A stretch of 64,000 nt of DNA from DASXMT01 sp036521415 (lineage in GTDB: Bacteria; Actinomycetota; Acidimicrobiia; Acidimicrobiales; RAAP-2). The position numbers and the translations under genes are program-made. The notes below the pieces were generated by a model. The model made no database searches. It saw only the letters and a list, made by a program, of their open reading frames with translations, and was not told the origin of the DNA. Positions 17,321-25,147 of this stretch are shown here, in pieces. The DNA lies in contig DATDHU010000071.1 of the NCBI GenBank assembly GCA_036521415.1, positions 1 to 64,000 on the forward strand, given 5' to 3'. Each line of letters opens with the position of its first letter. Position 1 is the stretch's first letter.

Positions 17321-18586
17321 TCAATCGGTACGCATCTCGCTACGGACGTGGTAGCGCTCGGTGTAGTCCTTAAACTCCTCGGCCAGACCAGCGTAGGTCC
17401 AACCGAAGTCGGCCGGGTCGTAGTGATGGCGGCCAAAGGCGTCCTTCGGCCGATAGGCCAGGAAGACCTCCATGCGCCGGGCGTGCAGATCGCTCACCTC
17501 GGCCCCGAATTGGCGGTAGAGATCCCGCACCGTTCCCAACGGATCGTCCAGGAGCGAGTCGTAGTGGAGGTGTTGGCACCACCCGTCTTCTGACTTCTCG
17601 TCGAAGGTCACCGCCGACCCCAGGGCGAAGACGCATTTGCGTTTCCACTCGTCGGCGGCGGGACGCGGGTCGGTCCGCTCGGTCAGCGGCCGCTGCCCGG
17701 CATTGGCCAGACTGGCCAGCGAGGTGACGACCGGGCCCGGGTCCCGATGGGTCCAGATGATCCGGGCATCGGGATAGGCGGCGAGTAGGGCCTCGAGGTG
17801 CCACAGGTGGTTCGGGGTCTTGAGGATCCAACGGTCGGTGGGCTGGCGCGACTGGAGGGTCTGGAGGGCCAGCCGGTGTTGGGCGTAGGCCGGGGCCATA
17901 TCGGCGCGCTCCAGCCAGCGGGCATAGGTGGGCACGTGGGCCTGGATCTCGAGGGCCAGGCTGCGCATGTCGTACATCAACAACGTCACGCATTCCTGGG
18001 CCAGGGTGGCTCCGAACGGGTGCATGGCCTTGAGCGGGGGATTGAGCTTCATCAGCCCGTCGAGCTCCTTGGCCGTCTGGGCGATGCGAGGATCCTCGGC
18101 CGACTCTTCCAGGGTTGCCGGCGGGATGGGATGGGCCGCCTCCCACTGGAGCAGGGGTCGGGCCATGGGATCGAGCCCGAGCAGCATCGACAGCACGCTG
18201 GTCCCGGTGCGCGGCAGCCCGACGATGACCCAGGGGCTCTCGATGCGCTCGGCGTGCACCTCGGGGTGTTCCACCGACCATCGATGGAGGGCGATCCGGT
18301 TGGCCAGGGCCGAGCTCGACAGCTTGGAGATCAGAAGGCGGCCGAACGTGGTCAGGTCGGCTTCGGTCTCACAGGACTGGAGGAAGACCTCCAGGGGCTC
18401 GCGGTAGCTGTCGCTGCCGAGATCGTCGGAGCCGGCCGCCTTCGCCGCTGCGGCCACCACCGAGGACGGCTTCAACGACGGCAGGGTCACCCCCAATCGG
18501 GCCAGCCGCGAGCCCACCTGATTGAGGGCGCGCAGGGGCGGGCTCCGCAATTCGGAGTCGCGCCACGTGTAGCTGACGTCAGTCAA
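17321..18586 (-). CDS. PAPS-dependent sulfotransferase family protein
   Basis: A 421-residue protein of the Sulfotransfer_3 type. The 5'-phosphosulfate loop WVIVGLPRTGTSVLSMLLG is at about 119-137, and the 3'-phosphate region ILKTPNHLWHLEALLAAYPDARIIWTHRDP near 255-285. It transfers sulfate from PAPS to an alcohol or amine of a small molecule or glycan. The start is TTG inside a TTGA overlap with the upstream reductase stop, so the two are coupled. It ends a TetR-reductase-sulfotransferase operon, and the divergent cysQ-cysD-cysNC genes supply and clear the PAPS chemistry it needs. The acceptor is unknown. Confidence 0.83.
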   Translation of the reverse strand: MTDVSYTWRDSELRSPPLRALNQVGSRLARLGVTLPSLKPSSVVAAAAKAAGSDDLGSDSYREPLEVFLQSCETEADLTTFGRLLISKLSSSALANRIALHRWSVEHPEVHAERIESPWVIVGLPRTGTSVLSMLLGLDPMARPLLQWEAAHPIPPATLEESAEDPRIAQTAKELDGLMKLNPPLKAMHPFGATLAQECVTLLMYDMRSLALEIQAHVPTYARWLERADMAPAYAQHRLALQTLQSRQPTDRWILKTPNHLWHLEALLAAYPDARIIWTHRDPGPVVTSLASLANAGQRPLTERTDPRPAADEWKRKCVFALGSAVTFDEKSEDGWCQHLHYDSLLDDPLGTVRDLYRQFGAEVSDLHARRMEVFLAYRPKDAFGRHHYDPADFGWTYAGLAEEFKDYTERYHVRSEMRTD

Positions 18587-19617
18587 CGGGCCACCTCGAC
18601 GACGGTACGACCCAGCGAACGCCGCTCCTCGTGCTCATCGAGTGCAGCGCCGGCCTCGTCCATGGTCACCCGCCGGCCGACGAAGGGCCGGATGCTCCCC
18701 TCGGCCGCCATGCGCAGCAGGTCGGCGTGGGTCTCTTCGCCCTCCGTGCGGCCAAAGGGGTTGAAGCCAAACCGTCGCATGCCCGGGTCGACCGCCTCCG
18801 ACCAGCCGAGCATGACGCCCACGATGTCGATGTTGCCGATGCAGGCCATCCGCAGTGGCCGCCCGGTCATGCCGTTGTCGGCATCGTCGGCGAAGCCCAC
18901 GGCCAAATAGCGGCCGCCGTGCGCCGTGCACCGCCAGGAGCGCTCGACGAAGTCGCCGCCGGCCAGGTCGTAGACGACGTCGGCCCCGACGTCCCCGGTG
19001 GCAGCCAGCACGGACTCGACGAAGTCCTCGGCCGTGTGGTCGATGACCAGGTCGGCACCGAGCGAGGCACACAGTGCCGCCTTCTCGGGTCCACCGGCCA
19101 CGGCAATCACCCGGGCACCCACGGCCTTGCCCAGTTGGATCCCGGCCGTCCCCAGCCCGCTGGCCGCCGAGTGGACCACCAGGGTCTCGCCGGCACGCAG
19201 GCGTCCCCGGCGAAACAGGGCGAGGTGCGAGGTCTGGAAGGTCAGCAGAAAGGCGGTGGCCTCGGCATCGTCGAATTGCTCGGGGGCGTCGAACACCGAG
19301 ACGGCCGGAGCGATGGCGTACTCGGCGATGCCGCCCAGGGCCGTCTTGGTGATGGCGACCACCCGCTTGCCCACCCACGCCTTCGCGCCGTCACCTGCGG
19401 CATCGACGATCCCGCACACATCCATGCCCAGGGTGAAGGGCGGTGGAGTCGGTACCGACACCAGCTTCCCCCGGCACCGGTCGATGTCGTTGAAGTTCAG
19501 GGATGCCGCGCTCACCTCGACCCGCACCTCGCCCGGGCCAGGCTCGGGCCGCTCGATGGTGCGTACCGCCAGGATCTCTCCCGGCCGACCGTGTGTTGTC
19601 ACCTGCAGGGCCTTCAT
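18583..19617 (-). CDS. NADPH:quinone reductase-like MDR family oxidoreductase
   Basis: A 344-residue medium-chain dehydrogenase/reductase. The N-terminal domain (LNFNDIDRCRGKL, FTLGMDVCGIVDAAG) and the NADPH loop VVHSAASGLGTAGIQLGKAVGARVIAVAGG (about 147-176) are typical of quinone or enoyl reductases; zinc ligands are absent. GGGGGAAG precedes the ATG. It lies between a TetR gene (34 bases upstream) and the coupled sulfotransferase gene. It may reduce the compound that is later sulfated, or simply share regulation; this is inference. Confidence 0.85.
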   Translation of the reverse strand: MKALQVTTHGRPGEILAVRTIERPEPGPGEVRVEVSAASLNFNDIDRCRGKLVSVPTPPPFTLGMDVCGIVDAAGDGAKAWVGKRVVAITKTALGGIAEYAIAPAVSVFDAPEQFDDAEATAFLLTFQTSHLALFRRGRLRAGETLVVHSAASGLGTAGIQLGKAVGARVIAVAGGPEKAALCASLGADLVIDHTAEDFVESVLAATGDVGADVVYDLAGGDFVERSWRCTAHGGRYLAVGFADDADNGMTGRPLRMACIGNIDIVGVMLGWSEAVDPGMRRFGFNPFGRTEGEETHADLLRMAAEGSIRPFVGRRVTMDEAGAALDEHEERRSLGRTVVEVAR

Positions 19618-19651
19618 GCTTCCCCCTGATGATACGTAAGACGTTAGTAGT

Positions 19652-20269
19652 TCAGTGTCTCACAGACTCTGGACTCCTGCCACCGACCCGGTCTGCGAAT
19701 GCGGGAAGGAACCACGCGGCCAGCTGGCGGCGGATCTCGTCGGGTTGTCGCCCGCCGTCGCCGGGCACGGCGGCATAGGAGATGAGGACGCGGAGGATCC
19801 AATCGATGAGATCGGACATGTCCTGCTCCGACACCGACCCGTCGGCCAGCGACGGCGCCAGGAGCGGCCGGACGCCGGCCTCGCCGATGTGGCGGAGTGC
19901 CTCGACATGAATGGCCTGGGTCGCCGCCCAGGCCGCCGAGTCGCCGCCGAACACGGCGGCGTGCACCGGTCGGTGGCCGATCTCGTCGATGGCGAACATC
20001 ATGCCCTCGAGGATTCGCTCGACCGGGTCGTCTACACCGGCGAGGTGCACCTCGGCGTCCGCCGCCATGGCCGTTGACTCACGAGCCAGCACGGCCAGGA
20101 AGATCGCCTCGTGGCTGCCGAACCGACGGTAGAGCGTGGCCCGCGAGATCCCAACCACCCGGGCGATGTCCGCGGCTGTGGTCTTGGCCACCCCGAAACG
20201 CAGATAGCACGATGCTGCCGCATCTAGCACCGCGTCGCTGTCGACGCCGCTATGGGGCTGCTGGGACAT
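19652..20269 (-). CDS. TetR/AcrR family transcriptional regulator
   Basis: A 205-residue TetR protein with the helix-turn-helix TTAADIARVVGISRATLYRRFGSHEAIFLAVL at about 30-62 and a helical ligand domain after it. ATG 20269 is chosen for AAGGAG five bases upstream. It is the first gene of an operon with the reductase and the sulfotransferase, and divergent from cysQ. It probably controls one or both directions, with the repeat at 20442-20466 as a candidate operator. Ligand unknown. Confidence 0.87.
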   Translation of the reverse strand: MSQQPHSGVDSDAVLDAAASCYLRFGVAKTTAADIARVVGISRATLYRRFGSHEAIFLAVLARESTAMAADAEVHLAGVDDPVERILEGMMFAIDEIGHRPVHAAVFGGDSAAWAATQAIHVEALRHIGEAGVRPLLAPSLADGSVSEQDMSDLIDWILRVLISYAAVPGDGGRQPDEIRRQLAAWFLPAFADRVGGRSPESVRH

Positions 20270-20432
20270 GGGGCTCCTTGCGCGGGCGTCGACGGCCGTT
20301 CCTGGCACCGGGCTCGGCCTATCACTGTTGTCCGGGAAGATTAGACGAGTGGTTCCTGGTATTCGTTGTTCGCCAGTGGTCTCGGACGAGGACGCCGCCC
20401 GAGAACCGCTGCCCTATGGTTGACCGCACGGC

Positions 20433-20466
20433 TTGACCGGTTGAGACATGATCTAATATAGTCTCA
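20433..20466 (+). promoter_or_regulatory. Candidate cysQ promoter with inverted-repeat operator
   Basis: TTGACC (20433-20438) and TATAGT (20457-20462) form a sigma-70-like promoter with an 18-base spacer, 45 bases before the cysQ start. The repeat TGAGAC-N13-GTCTCA (20442-20466) covers the spacer and -10 element, so a protein bound there would block transcription. The nearby TetR is the obvious candidate. Confidence 0.4.
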
Positions 20467-20507
20467 CGTCTTAACCTCCTGCCCAGGCGCACTGACGAGG
20501 AGCAAGG

Positions 20508-21269
20508 GTGAAGACCACCGAGCCACCGGACGACGCTCTCACCATGCAGGTGGAGCACGGTGCCGCCGCCGACCTCGCCCGCGATGCCGGGGAGCTCCTC
20601 CTGGCCCTCCGGTCAGGCACGAACGGATCGGGGCGAGCTCTCAGCGACGAGGGTGACCGCCGGTCACACCAGTACCTCATGGCCCAGCTGGCCCTGCGCT
20701 TCCCCGACGATCCTGTCCGGTCGGAGGAAGGACGCGACACACCAGGAGCCGAACGCCTGTGGGTCGTCGACCCGCTCGATGGCTCCCGGGAGTACGGCGA
20801 GGGACGGGAGGACTGGGCGGTCCACGTCGCGCTGTCCATGGGGGGCGACCCAGCTGTCGGTGCTATCGCGCTCCCGGCCCGGGGCGTGGTGCTCGGAACC
20901 GCAGCGCCGCCGCCCATGACGCCGGCAGCAGCCGTGCCGCGGCTGGTGGTCAGCCGCTCCCGGCCGCCGGCCGTCGCCGAGAAGATGGCCGATCGATTGG
21001 GCGCCATGACCATCCCCATGGGTTCGGCCGGTGCAAAGATCGCGGCAGTGATCCAGGGGGAGGCGGAGATCTACGTCCACGCCGGGGGCCAGTACGAGTG
21101 GGACTCAGCCGCACCGGTGGCCGTGGCGCTGGCCGGCGGGTGGCACGCCAGCCGTCTCGACGGCTCCCCCCTTCACTACGGCCTCCCAGACCCGTGGCTC
21201 CCCGACTTGCTCGTGTGCCACCCGTCATTGGCCGCGGCGGCGCTCGCCGCGCTGTCCGAGCTCGGGTGA
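20508..21269 (+). CDS. cysQ: 3'(2'),5'-bisphosphate nucleotidase CysQ
   Basis: A 253-residue member of the inositol monophosphatase superfamily. The metal site reads VRSEEGRD (about 70) and WVVDPLDGSREYGEG (about 85-99); DPLDGSREY is the CysQ-specific form. The second part of the site is YEWDSAAPVAVALAGGW (WDxAA), matching the family. It converts PAP, the by-product of PAPS use, to AMP and so relieves product inhibition of sulfotransferases. The start is GTG with GAGGAG five bases upstream. It leads the cysQ-cysD-cysNC operon, seven bases before cysD. Confidence 0.88.
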   Translation: MKTTEPPDDALTMQVEHGAAADLARDAGELLLALRSGTNGSGRALSDEGDRRSHQYLMAQLALRFPDDPVRSEEGRDTPGAERLWVVDPLDGSREYGEGREDWAVHVALSMGGDPAVGAIALPARGVVLGTAAPPPMTPAAAVPRLVVSRSRPPAVAEKMADRLGAMTIPMGSAGAKIAAVIQGEAEIYVHAGGQYEWDSAAPVAVALAGGWHASRLDGSPLHYGLPDPWLPDLLVCHPSLAAAALAALSELG

Positions 21270-21276
21270 GGCCGTC

Positions 21277-22179
21277 GTGCGTCACCTGACCCACCTCGAG
21301 CAGCTCGAAGCCGAGACGATCCACATCATCCGGGAGGCCGTGGCCGAGAGCGAACGACCGGTGATGCTCTACTCCATCGGCAAGGACAGCTCGGTCATGC
21401 TCCATCTGGCCATGAAGGCATTCGCCCCGGCCAAGCCGCCGTTTCCACTCCTCCACGTCGATACCACGTGGAAATTCCAGGCCATGTACGAGTTCCGCGA
21501 CGCGCTGGTGGACAAACTCGACCTCGAGCTCATCGTCTACCGCAACCAGGAGTGCGTGACCCGTGGCATCAATCCCTTCGACCACGGCTCGGCCCTGCAT
21601 ACCGACATGTGGAAGACACAGGGCCTCAAGCAGGCACTGGACCTCCACGGATTCGATGCCGCATTCGGCGGCGCCCGGCGCGACGAGGAGAAGTCGCGGG
21701 CCAAGGAGCGAATTTTCTCCCTCCGCTCCGACCAGCACCGGTGGGACCCGAAGCTCCAGCGCCCGGAGCTGTGGCATCTCTACAACGTTCGTCGGAACAA
21801 CGGCGAGACCATGCGGGTCTTCCCACTGTCGAACTGGACCGAGCTGGACGTATGGCAGTTCATCTACCGAGAGCAGATCCCCATCGTCCCCCTCTACCTG
21901 GCTGCGACCCGACCGGTAGTCGACCGGGACGGTACGCTCATCATGGTCGACGACGACCGGATGCGTCTCGAGCCGGGCGAGTCGCCGATGCTGAAGAGCG
22001 TGCGGTTCCGCACGCTGGGCTGCTACCCCCTCACGGGAGCGATCGAGAGCGAGGCGGACACCCTGGCCAAGGTGATCCAGGAGATGCTGCTGACGGCCAC
22101 GTCGGAGCGCCAGGGTCGGGTGATCGACCACGACTCGAGCGGCTCGATGGAGCGCAAGAAGCAAGAGGGGTACTTCTGA
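21277..22179 (+). CDS. cysD: Sulfate adenylyltransferase subunit 2
   Basis: A 300-residue CysD. It carries the PP-loop SIGKDSSVMLHLA (about 33-45) that binds ATP, the LLHVDTTWKFQAMYEFRD segment and ARRDEEKSRAKERIFSLR, all diagnostic. With CysN it makes adenosine 5'-phosphosulfate from ATP and sulfate, driven by GTP hydrolysis. The C-terminus SGSMERKKQEGYF is the standard family ending. The start is GTG 21277. The stop overlaps the next start by one base (TGATG), so cysD and cysNC are coupled. Confidence 0.95.
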   Translation: MRHLTHLEQLEAETIHIIREAVAESERPVMLYSIGKDSSVMLHLAMKAFAPAKPPFPLLHVDTTWKFQAMYEFRDALVDKLDLELIVYRNQECVTRGINPFDHGSALHTDMWKTQGLKQALDLHGFDAAFGGARRDEEKSRAKERIFSLRSDQHRWDPKLQRPELWHLYNVRRNNGETMRVFPLSNWTELDVWQFIYREQIPIVPLYLAATRPVVDRDGTLIMVDDDRMRLEPGESPMLKSVRFRTLGCYPLTGAIESEADTLAKVIQEMLLTATSERQGRVIDHDSSGSMERKKQEGYF

Positions 22180-24104
22180 TGGCCCATGCCCCCGGTGACC
22201 TCGCCATTGCCGACATCGATGCCTATCTGGACGCCCACGAGCGCAAGTCGATGCTCCGGTTCATCACGTGCGGGAGCGTCGACGACGGCAAGAGCACGCT
22301 CATCGGTCGGTTGCTGTACGAGTCGAAGCTGATCTTCGAGGACCATCTGGCCGCCCTCGAGGCCGACTCCAAGTCCGTCGGCACCCAGGGCGGTGAGCTC
22401 GACTTTGCCCTCCTGGTCGACGGCCTCTCGGCCGAGCGGGAACAGGGCATCACCATCGACGTCGCCTACCGGTTCTTCTCCACCGAGCGGCGCAAGTTCA
22501 TTGTGGCCGACACGCCGGGCCACGAGCAGTACACGCGGAACATGGTGACCGGCGCGTCGACCGCCGACCTCGCCGTGATCCTGATCGACGCCCGCCGGGG
22601 CGTGCTGACCCAGACCTGCCGCCACAGCTACCTGGTGTCCCTCTTGGGGATCAGGCACGTCGTGCTGGCCATCAACAAGCTCGATCTGTGCGACTACTCG
22701 CACGACGTATTCCGCACCATCAGCGACGAGTACCGATCCTTCGCCGCCGGGATCGGCCTTGTCGACATCACCGCCATTCCCATCTCCGCGCTGCGAGGCG
22801 ACAACATCACCGAGCGGAGCAAGAACACGCCCTGGTACGACGGCCCGACTCTGATCGGCCACCTGGAGACGATCGAGATCGACCAGCCCGTCCAGACGGG
22901 ACCGTTCCGCATGCCGGTCCAATGGGTGAACCGCCCCGATCACGACTTCCGGGGCTTCTGTGGCCGGGTGGTGAGGGGCACCGTCCACCCTGGCGACCCG
23001 GTCCGCGTTCTCCCCTCGGGACGGCGAAGTTCGATCGCTCGGGTCATCATCAGCGGCGAAGACGCCGACCAAGCGGTGGCCAGCCAGTCGGTCACCCTCA
23101 CGCTCACCGACGAGATCGACGTGAGCCGGGGCGACGTCCTGGCCGCCGACGCCGATCCGCCCGAGGTGGCGGATCAGTTCGAAGCCCACATCATCTGGAT
23201 GAGCGAGCAGCCCATGCTTCCGGGCCGGCCCTACCTGCTGAAGATCGGCACCCGAACCGTGGGTGCCACCCTGGCCCATCCTAAGTTCAAGGTGAACGTG
23301 AACACCATGGAGCACGCGGCGGCGGCCACCCTCGACCTCAACGACATCGGCGTGGGCAACATCAATCTCGATCGGGCCATCGCCTTCGATCCGTACACCG
23401 AGAACCGCGAGATGGGTGGCTTCATCCTCATCGATCGTTTCGACAATGCCACCGTCGGCGCCGGGCTCCTCCACTTCGCCCTGCGGCGGTCGGCCAACAT
23501 CCACTGGCAGGCCATCGAGGTCGATAAGGGGGCGCGCTCGGCGCTCAAGGGACAGCACCCCGTGCTCATCTGGCTCACCGGGTTCTCGGGGGCAGGGAAG
23601 TCGACCATCGCCAACATCGTCGAGCGCAAACTGCACAAGCTCGGACGCCACACCTACATCCTGGACGGCGACAACGTCCGCCACGGCCTCAACAAGGACC
23701 TGGGGTTCACCGACGCGGACCGGGTGGAGAACATCCGGCGTACAGCCGAGGTGGCCGGGCTTATGGTCGACGCCGGGCTGATCGTTATCGCCTCGTTCAT
23801 CTCACCGTTCCGGGCCGAGCGCGACTTCGCCCGGAGCTGCGTCCGACCGGGCGAGTTCATCGAGGTCTTCGTTGACACCCCGTTGGCCGTGGCCGAAGCG
23901 CGCGATCCGAAGGGCCTGTTCAAAAAGGCGCGGCGAGGGGAGCTCTTCAATTTCACCGGGGTCGACTCTCCCTACGAGCCTCCCGCCAATCCCGAGATGC
24001 GTATCGACACCACCCAGACCGCCCCCGAGGCGGCGGCCGATGCCGTCATCGAGCTGGTGCACCAGCTCGGGCACTCCCAGCCCGAGCCCGGGAAGGATCG
24101 CTGA
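22179..24104 (+). CDS. cysNC: Bifunctional sulfate adenylyltransferase subunit 1/adenylylsulfate kinase (CysNC fusion)
   Basis: A 641-residue fusion. Residues 1 to about 430 are the GTPase CysN: G1 loop GSVDDGKST (32-40), switch DTPGHEQYTRNM, NKLD, then two beta-barrel domains. Residues about 450-641 are APS kinase CysC: Walker A GFSGAGKST (468-476), DGDNVRHGLNKDLGF and the PFRAERDFAR segment. Together with CysD it turns sulfate into APS and then PAPS. Such fusions are common in actinobacteria and proteobacteria that need PAPS for assimilation or sulfation. All motifs look intact. A hairpin follows at 24117. Confidence 0.95.
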   Translation: MAHAPGDLAIADIDAYLDAHERKSMLRFITCGSVDDGKSTLIGRLLYESKLIFEDHLAALEADSKSVGTQGGELDFALLVDGLSAEREQGITIDVAYRFFSTERRKFIVADTPGHEQYTRNMVTGASTADLAVILIDARRGVLTQTCRHSYLVSLLGIRHVVLAINKLDLCDYSHDVFRTISDEYRSFAAGIGLVDITAIPISALRGDNITERSKNTPWYDGPTLIGHLETIEIDQPVQTGPFRMPVQWVNRPDHDFRGFCGRVVRGTVHPGDPVRVLPSGRRSSIARVIISGEDADQAVASQSVTLTLTDEIDVSRGDVLAADADPPEVADQFEAHIIWMSEQPMLPGRPYLLKIGTRTVGATLAHPKFKVNVNTMEHAAAATLDLNDIGVGNINLDRAIAFDPYTENREMGGFILIDRFDNATVGAGLLHFALRRSANIHWQAIEVDKGARSALKGQHPVLIWLTGFSGAGKSTIANIVERKLHKLGRHTYILDGDNVRHGLNKDLGFTDADRVENIRRTAEVAGLMVDAGLIVIASFISPFRAERDFARSCVRPGEFIEVFVDTPLAVAEARDPKGLFKKARRGELFNFTGVDSPYEPPANPEMRIDTTQTAPEAAADAVIELVHQLGHSQPEPGKDR

Positions 24105-24116
24105 CGTCCAGCGATC

Positions 24117-24145
24117 GTGGCCGACCTCCCGCGATTGCCGGCCAC
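24117..24145 (+). terminator. Hairpin after cysNC
   Basis: GTGGCCG (24117-24123) and CGGCCAC (24139-24145) pair perfectly around a 15-base loop, 12 bases past the cysNC stop. It is a plausible terminator of the cysQ-cysD-cysNC operon, without a T-tract. Confidence 0.4.
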
Positions 24146-24244
24146 CTCGGGGGACCGCAATGGGTTGAGCCCGCTGGCCCTCGTCGACCGGGTTGGAGGA
24201 AGATCCAGTCATGGTCGGCCCCGACGACGGAAAGCGGTAGATCA

Positions 24245-25111
24245 ATGAGCGGTGGATCCATGGGTAGCGACGCCGGGGCTCTCCTGGCCCGGAAGACGTG
24301 GCGGACGGTTGAGCCGCTCCACGGGATGATCTACTTCGTACCCGAAGCGGCCGAGGCCTACGCAGCACTCGGCATCACCGGGACCAACGGCTACTTCGCC
24401 TCTCGCGCCGCACCCATGGGGGCGGTGTCGGCCGAGGTCGTGATCTCGACCTTCTTCAACTTCAAGCCCGACCTGGTCCACGCGGCCATCCCGAGTGCGT
24501 GGGAGACGGCCACGCCCGAGGACCTCATCACCGCCCGGTTGAGCGCGGTCGACAAGGCCTACCGTCGCCTCCTGGGCGACGACCTCGTCGAATCCGATGC
24601 GATGGGTCGCGCCGCCGAGCTGGCGCGGGTCGTGGCCGACCATGCGACCACCCGTCTCGAGGGTCGCCCCCTCTGTGCCGGTCACGCCCGGCTCGACTGG
24701 CCGGACCAGCCCCATCTCGCCCTCTGGCAGGCACAGTCGATCCTGCGCGAGTTCAGGGGAGACGGCCATATCGCCCTGCTCGTCATCCACGAGCTGTCGG
24801 GGATCGAGGCCCTCATCACCCATGGCGCCGGCGGCGACGTCCCCCTGGCCCTGCTCCGCTCCACCCGCGGCTGGTCGGACGAGGAATGGGCAGCGGCCGA
24901 GGCCTCGTTGCGCCGACGGGGCTGGCTGTCCGGCGACACCGGGGAGGCCACCTTCACCGAGTGGGGAGCCGTCCAGCGCCAGGAGATCGAGGACGAGACG
25001 GATCGGCTGGCCGCAGCGCCCTACGCCAAGCTCGGAGACGAGGGCTGCGCCGAGCTCCGTTCGCTGACACGTCCCTGGAGCACGGCGGTCTCCGAGGTCC
25101 TGTTCCGCTGA
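24245..25111 (+). CDS. SCO6745 family protein
   Basis: A 288-residue protein of an actinobacterial family named after SCO6745. Recognisable blocks are TVEPLHGMIYFVPEAAEAYAALG, YFASRAAPMGAVSAEVVISTFFNF and a C-terminal winged-helix-like region (GWSDEEWAAAEASLRRRGWL) resembling MarR. Function is unknown; the C-terminal resemblance hints at regulation or ligand binding. ATG 24260 is an alternative start with GGTGG nearby. It is convergent with the ABC-F gene. Confidence 0.8.
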   Translation: MSGGSMGSDAGALLARKTWRTVEPLHGMIYFVPEAAEAYAALGITGTNGYFASRAAPMGAVSAEVVISTFFNFKPDLVHAAIPSAWETATPEDLITARLSAVDKAYRRLLGDDLVESDAMGRAAELARVVADHATTRLEGRPLCAGHARLDWPDQPHLALWQAQSILREFRGDGHIALLVIHELSGIEALITHGAGGDVPLALLRSTRGWSDEEWAAAEASLRRRGWLSGDTGEATFTEWGAVQRQEIEDETDRLAAAPYAKLGDEGCAELRSLTRPWSTAVSEVLFR

Positions 25112-25147
25112 TAGGTCGCAGGTCCCCCGCCCCGTGCTCTGGGTGCC

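Noticed and set aside
19655..19668. Small inverted repeat GTCT-CAC-AGAC near the tetR end
   Set aside because: It lies inside the last codons of tetR and is only four bases per arm.
22023..23684. Open frame of 553 codons on the minus strand opposite cysNC
   Set aside because: A shadow of the strongly conserved cysNC gene; composition is that of antisense GC-rich coding DNA.
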